Shown: positions 21,390-24,199 of the stretch, in pieces
Layout of the letters: every line of letters begins with the position of its first letter
How positions within the stretch are numbered: position 1 is the stretch's first letter
Assembly (NCBI GenBank): GCA_964443145.1
Contig: CAYUBS010000032.1
Span: 1-24,199 of the forward strand
Direction: 5' to 3'
Length of the DNA stretch: 24,199 bases
Source of the DNA: JAHEFT01 sp964443145
Lineage (GTDB): Bacteria > Pseudomonadota > Gammaproteobacteria > Xanthomonadales > SZUA-36
The notes under the pieces: generated by a model
Told to the model about the DNA's origin: nothing
What the model saw: the letters and a program-made list of their open reading frames with translations, nothing else
Databases searched by the model: none
Position numbers and translations under genes: made by a program

Positions 21390-22712
21390 ATGAGTAACAG
21401 CCCTTCGAATGTTGATTCCTACTGGATGCCGTTTACGGCCAACCGGGACTTCAAGAAAAAACCCCGCATGATTACCGGCGCTGAGGGTCATTACTACCTC
21501 ACGGACGACGGCCGGAGAGTCTACGATTCCTTCTCCGGGCTCTGGACCTGCGGCGTTGGTCATTGTCACCCAAAGATCGTTGAAGCGGTCCAGAAGCAGG
21601 TGGCAAAACTGGATTACGCGATCGCTTTTCAGATGGGACATGACAAGGTGTTTGAACTGGCCGGTAAAGTGACTGACCTGGCCCCGGACGGGCTGAACAA
21701 CATCTTTTTCACCAATTCCGGATCGGAGTCGGTCGATTCTGCGCTTAAAATTGCCTTGGCCTACCACCGCGCCAGGGGCGAAGGGCACCGTACCCGCCTC
21801 ATCGGTCGCGAGCGCGGCTATCACGGTGTGAATTTTGGTGGCATGTCGGTGGGTGGTATGGTCCCCAACCGCAAGGTATTTGGCCCCTCATTGCTGCCCT
21901 CGGTCGACCATATGCGGCATACCTTCAACCTCGAGGAAAATGCCTATACGCGCGGTCAGCCGCAGTGGGGAACGCACCTGGCGGATGACCTCGAGCGCCT
22001 TTGTGCCTTGCACGACGCATCCAATATTGCCGCGGTCATCGTCGAGCCCGTACCCGGGTCGTCTGGAATTCTGCCACCGCCGGTGGGTTACCTGGAGCGC
22101 TTGCGGGAGATTTGCGACCGCCACGGCATCCTGTTGATCTTCGACGAAGTCATTTCTGCCTTCGGCCGCCTGGGCGCCCCGTTCGCTGCAGACCGCTTCG
22201 GTGTAATCCCTGACCTGATGACCATGGCCAAGGGCCTGACCAACGGTGTGATTCCGATGGGGGCCGTACTGGTGCATGAGAAAATACACGATGCGCTGAT
22301 GAACGGTCCGGAGCAGATGATTGAGCTGTTCCATGGCTACACCTATTCGGGCCACCCGGTGGCCTGCGCTGCCGCGTTAGCCAGCCTGGAGGTATACGAG
22401 GAAGAGGGTACCTTCGAGCAGGCCAGGGAATTGCAGGGTCATTTCGAAGATGCCATCCACTCGCTGGATGATCACCCCAAGGTGACGGATGTGCGTAACT
22501 TTGGCCTGATGGGTGGTATCGACCTGCAGTCACGTGAAGGTGCGCCGGGTGCACGGGGAATGGAGGTCCACAAGAAGTTTTTCTGGGAGGAAGACATCGT
22601 CGTACGCCACAGCGCCGACCTGTTGCAGTTTTCACCGTTCCTGAACTCCAGGCCGGAAGACATCACCATGACTTTCGAGACCGTCAGGAAGGTTCTGGAC
22701 AGCATTGATTAA
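21390..22712 (+). CDS. Omega-amino acid:pyruvate aminotransferase (BauA-like, class III)
   Basis: The 440-residue PLP enzyme resembles beta-alanine:pyruvate transaminases such as Pseudomonas BauA: YWMPFTANRDFKKKPR near the start, then YDSFSGLWTCGVGH. PLP phosphate binding is by GSES (111-114); Asp252 in FDEVISAFGR holds the pyridine nitrogen, and Lys281 in MAKGLTNG forms the internal aldimine. The FHGYTYSGHPVACAA block (314-328) is a class III hallmark. The likely reaction moves the amino group of beta-alanine or a related omega-amine to pyruvate, giving L-alanine and a semialdehyde. AGAGGTGG precedes the ATG by 6 bases. Only 12 bases separate it from the dehydrogenase gene, so they form one operon. 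The exact substrate could also be GABA, taurine or a diamine derivative. Confidence 0.92.
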   Translation: MSNSPSNVDSYWMPFTANRDFKKKPRMITGAEGHYYLTDDGRRVYDSFSGLWTCGVGHCHPKIVEAVQKQVAKLDYAIAFQMGHDKVFELAGKVTDLAPDGLNNIFFTNSGSESVDSALKIALAYHRARGEGHRTRLIGRERGYHGVNFGGMSVGGMVPNRKVFGPSLLPSVDHMRHTFNLEENAYTRGQPQWGTHLADDLERLCALHDASNIAAVIVEPVPGSSGILPPPVGYLERLREICDRHGILLIFDEVISAFGRLGAPFAADRFGVIPDLMTMAKGLTNGVIPMGAVLVHEKIHDALMNGPEQMIELFHGYTYSGHPVACAAALASLEVYEEEGTFEQARELQGHFEDAIHSLDDHPKVTDVRNFGLMGGIDLQSREGAPGARGMEVHKKFFWEEDIVVRHSADLLQFSPFLNSRPEDITMTFETVRKVLDSID

Positions 22713-22724
22713 AAGGATTAGAAA

Positions 22725-24199
22725 ATGAGTATTAATACCGTAGGGCACTTTATTAATGGCCAGGCTGTCGCAGACAGCGGGCGCTGCCAGGATGTATTCA
22801 ACCCGGCCACCGGAAAAGTGGTTCGGCAGGTTGCGCTGGCTTCGAAGACAACCGTAGAAACCGCAATTGCAGCCGCTGAGGCCGCGTTTCCCGCTTGGCG
22901 TAACACACCTCCATTAAAGCGGGCACGCGTCATGTTCCGTTTCAAGGAGCTGCTGGAGCAGAACGCCGATAAGGTGGCCGCGCTGATTACCGAGGAACAC
23001 GGCAAAGTACTGCACGATGCGCTGGGCGAGTTTCAGCGCGGTGTCGAAGTGGTGGAGTATGCCTGTGGTGCACCTGAGTTCCTGAAAGGCGAGCACAGTA
23101 AGAACGTCGGTCCGGCAATCGACAGCTGGAGTGAATTCCAGCCGCTTGGTGTGGTGGCCGGCATCACTCCGTTCAATTTCCCGGCCATGGTGCCCATGTG
23201 GATGCACCCGATGGCCATCGTCTGTGGCAATACCTTCGTGTTGAAACCCTCGGAGCGTGACCCTTCCGCACCGATGCTGATTGCTGAACTGTTCAAACAG
23301 GCCGGCCTGCCCGATGGTGTGTTCAACGTGGTTAACGGTGACAAGGAAGCCGTCGATACATTGCTTACCGACCCGCGTGTTCAGGCGGTCTCCTTCGTCG
23401 GTTCCACGCCCATCGCCGAGTACATATACAGCACCGGCAGCGCCAATGGTAAGCGGGTCCAGGCCCTGGGCGGGGCGAAGAACCACGCCATCGTGATGCC
23501 GGACGCCGATATGGACAACACGGTGTCCGCCCTGATGGGCGCGGCCTACGGCTCCTGTGGCGAACGCTGCATGGCCATCTCTGTGGCGGTTGCTGTGGGT
23601 AATGACACTGCAGATACCCTGGTCAGCAAGTTAAAAGAAGAGTTGGCCGGGCTGAAAGTGGGTAACGGCTGCGACAACTCTAACGATATGGGTCCGCTGG
23701 TAACCGGGCCGCACCGTGACAAGGTACGCGGATACATCGACCTTGGCGTTGAAGAGGGCGCCGACCTGGTGGCTGATGGACGTACCCTTAAAGTCGAGGG
23801 CCATGAAGAGGGCTTCTTCCTGGGCGGCACGCTGTTCGACCATGTCACACCGGAAATGAAAATCTACAGCGACGAAATCTTCGGCCCGGTTCTCTGTATT
23901 GTGCGCGCTCATAATATGCAGGAAGCGATGGACCTGATCGACAACCATGAGTACGGCAACGGCACTTGCATCTTCACCCGGGATGGTGAGGCGGCACGTT
24001 TCTTCGCCGATAACATTAAGGTGGGGATGGTCGGGGTAAATGTACCGCTGCCTGTGCCGGTCGCCTACCACAGCTTCGGCGGCTGGAAGCGGTCCCTGTT
24101 CGGCGACCTGTTCGCCTACGGCCCCGATTCGGTCCGTTTTTACACCCGGCGCAAGACCATCACGCAACGCTGGCCGGCAGGCGGTGTGCGTGAAAAAGC
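22725..24199 (+). CDS. mmsA: CoA-acylating methylmalonate/malonate-semialdehyde dehydrogenase; 3' end cut by window edge
   Basis: The 491 codons visible nearly complete the usual length of about 500. The enzyme oxidises malonate or methylmalonate semialdehyde with NAD and CoA to acetyl- or propionyl-CoA, releasing CO2. The catalytic cysteine is Cys282 in SCGERCMAIS. The oxyanion asparagine is Asn152 in TPFNFPAMVPMWM. The segment ALGGAKNHAIVMPDAD lacks the general-base glutamate of ordinary aldehyde dehydrogenases, which is typical of the CoA-dependent MmsA/IolA group. The ending FGGWKRSLFGD and VRFYTRRKTITQRW also fit. AAGGA lies 7 bases before the ATG. It completes the pathway begun by the aminotransferase. 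In valine or inositol breakdown the same family is used, but no such genes are seen here. Confidence 0.95.
   Translation, partial: MSINTVGHFINGQAVADSGRCQDVFNPATGKVVRQVALASKTTVETAIAAAEAAFPAWRNTPPLKRARVMFRFKELLEQNADKVAALITEEHGKVLHDALGEFQRGVEVVEYACGAPEFLKGEHSKNVGPAIDSWSEFQPLGVVAGITPFNFPAMVPMWMHPMAIVCGNTFVLKPSERDPSAPMLIAELFKQAGLPDGVFNVVNGDKEAVDTLLTDPRVQAVSFVGSTPIAEYIYSTGSANGKRVQALGGAKNHAIVMPDADMDNTVSALMGAAYGSCGERCMAISVAVAVGNDTADTLVSKLKEELAGLKVGNGCDNSNDMGPLVTGPHRDKVRGYIDLGVEEGADLVADGRTLKVEGHEEGFFLGGTLFDHVTPEMKIYSDEIFGPVLCIVRAHNMQEAMDLIDNHEYGNGTCIFTRDGEAARFFADNIKVGMVGVNVPLPVPVAYHSFGGWKRSLFGDLFAYGPDSVRFYTRRKTITQRWPAGGVREK

Noticed and set aside
1..24199. CRISPR array, insertion sequence, toxin-antitoxin or defence system
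   Set aside because: No regularly spaced repeats, transposase, small paired toxin-antitoxin genes or known defence domains are seen anywhere in the window.

Overview
This is an ordinary, gene-dense chromosomal segment of a gammaproteobacterium, with GC in the upper fifties by eye. The orders lptM-(methyltransferase)-dapF-DUF484-xerC near hslV-hslU, and algZ-algR-hemC-hemD-hemX-hemY, are typical of the class. The first resembles the Xanthomonadales/Woeseia/Pseudomonas side. I cannot name the genus. I see no phage, transposon, integrase of a mobile element or CRISPR array. Apart from one 368-bp intergenic region the window is almost fully coding.

Layout. (1) Positions 1-3207: hslVU (protease, minus strand, hslU cut by the window edge), then two plus-strand genes, a small membrane protein of unknown function and the aquaporin aqpZ. 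(2) Positions 3208-6458, all minus strand: a tightly packed cluster transcribed in the order lptM, a SAM-dependent methyltransferase, dapF, a DUF484 gene and xerC. lysA, often found between lptM and dapF, is not there. (3) Positions 6499-13211, plus strand: a carboxylesterase, the AlgZ/AlgR-type two-component pair and the haem genes hemC, hemD, hemX and hemY, mostly with overlapping ends. (4) Positions 13222-16580: a ferredoxin-flavin reductase on the minus strand, and a divergent three-gene set (hotdog thioesterase, PlsC-like acyltransferase, YheT-like hydrolase) joined by four-base overlaps. A tRNA-Gly(CCC) follows on the minus strand and abuts the last stop codon. (5) Positions 16684-19757: a histone-deacetylase-family hydrolase and lrp on the minus strand, divergent ald (alanine dehydrogenase), and a DUF1801 protein. 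(6) Positions 19813-24199: a PuuR-like HTH-cupin regulator, a TorF-type porin, an omega-amino acid:pyruvate aminotransferase and a CoA-acylating methylmalonate/malonate-semialdehyde dehydrogenase (cut by the window edge).

The right third looks like one metabolic neighbourhood. The aminotransferase would move an omega-amino group (for example from beta-alanine) to pyruvate, giving L-alanine and a semialdehyde. The dehydrogenase would convert the semialdehyde to acetyl-CoA. The nearby alanine dehydrogenase would return alanine to pyruvate plus ammonia. The most notable non-coding signal is a pair of matching 16-bp near-palindromes, one in front of the PuuR-like gene and one in front of the aminotransferase. 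Each covers a TATAAT box and each resembles the E. coli PuuR box as I remember it. Other good regulatory candidates are a heat-shock (sigma-32) promoter for hslVU and a perfect AT-rich inverted repeat between lrp and ald. I found no clear evidence of a wholly new system. The least explained genes are the membrane protein at 1937-2455 and the methyltransferase at 5636-6301.
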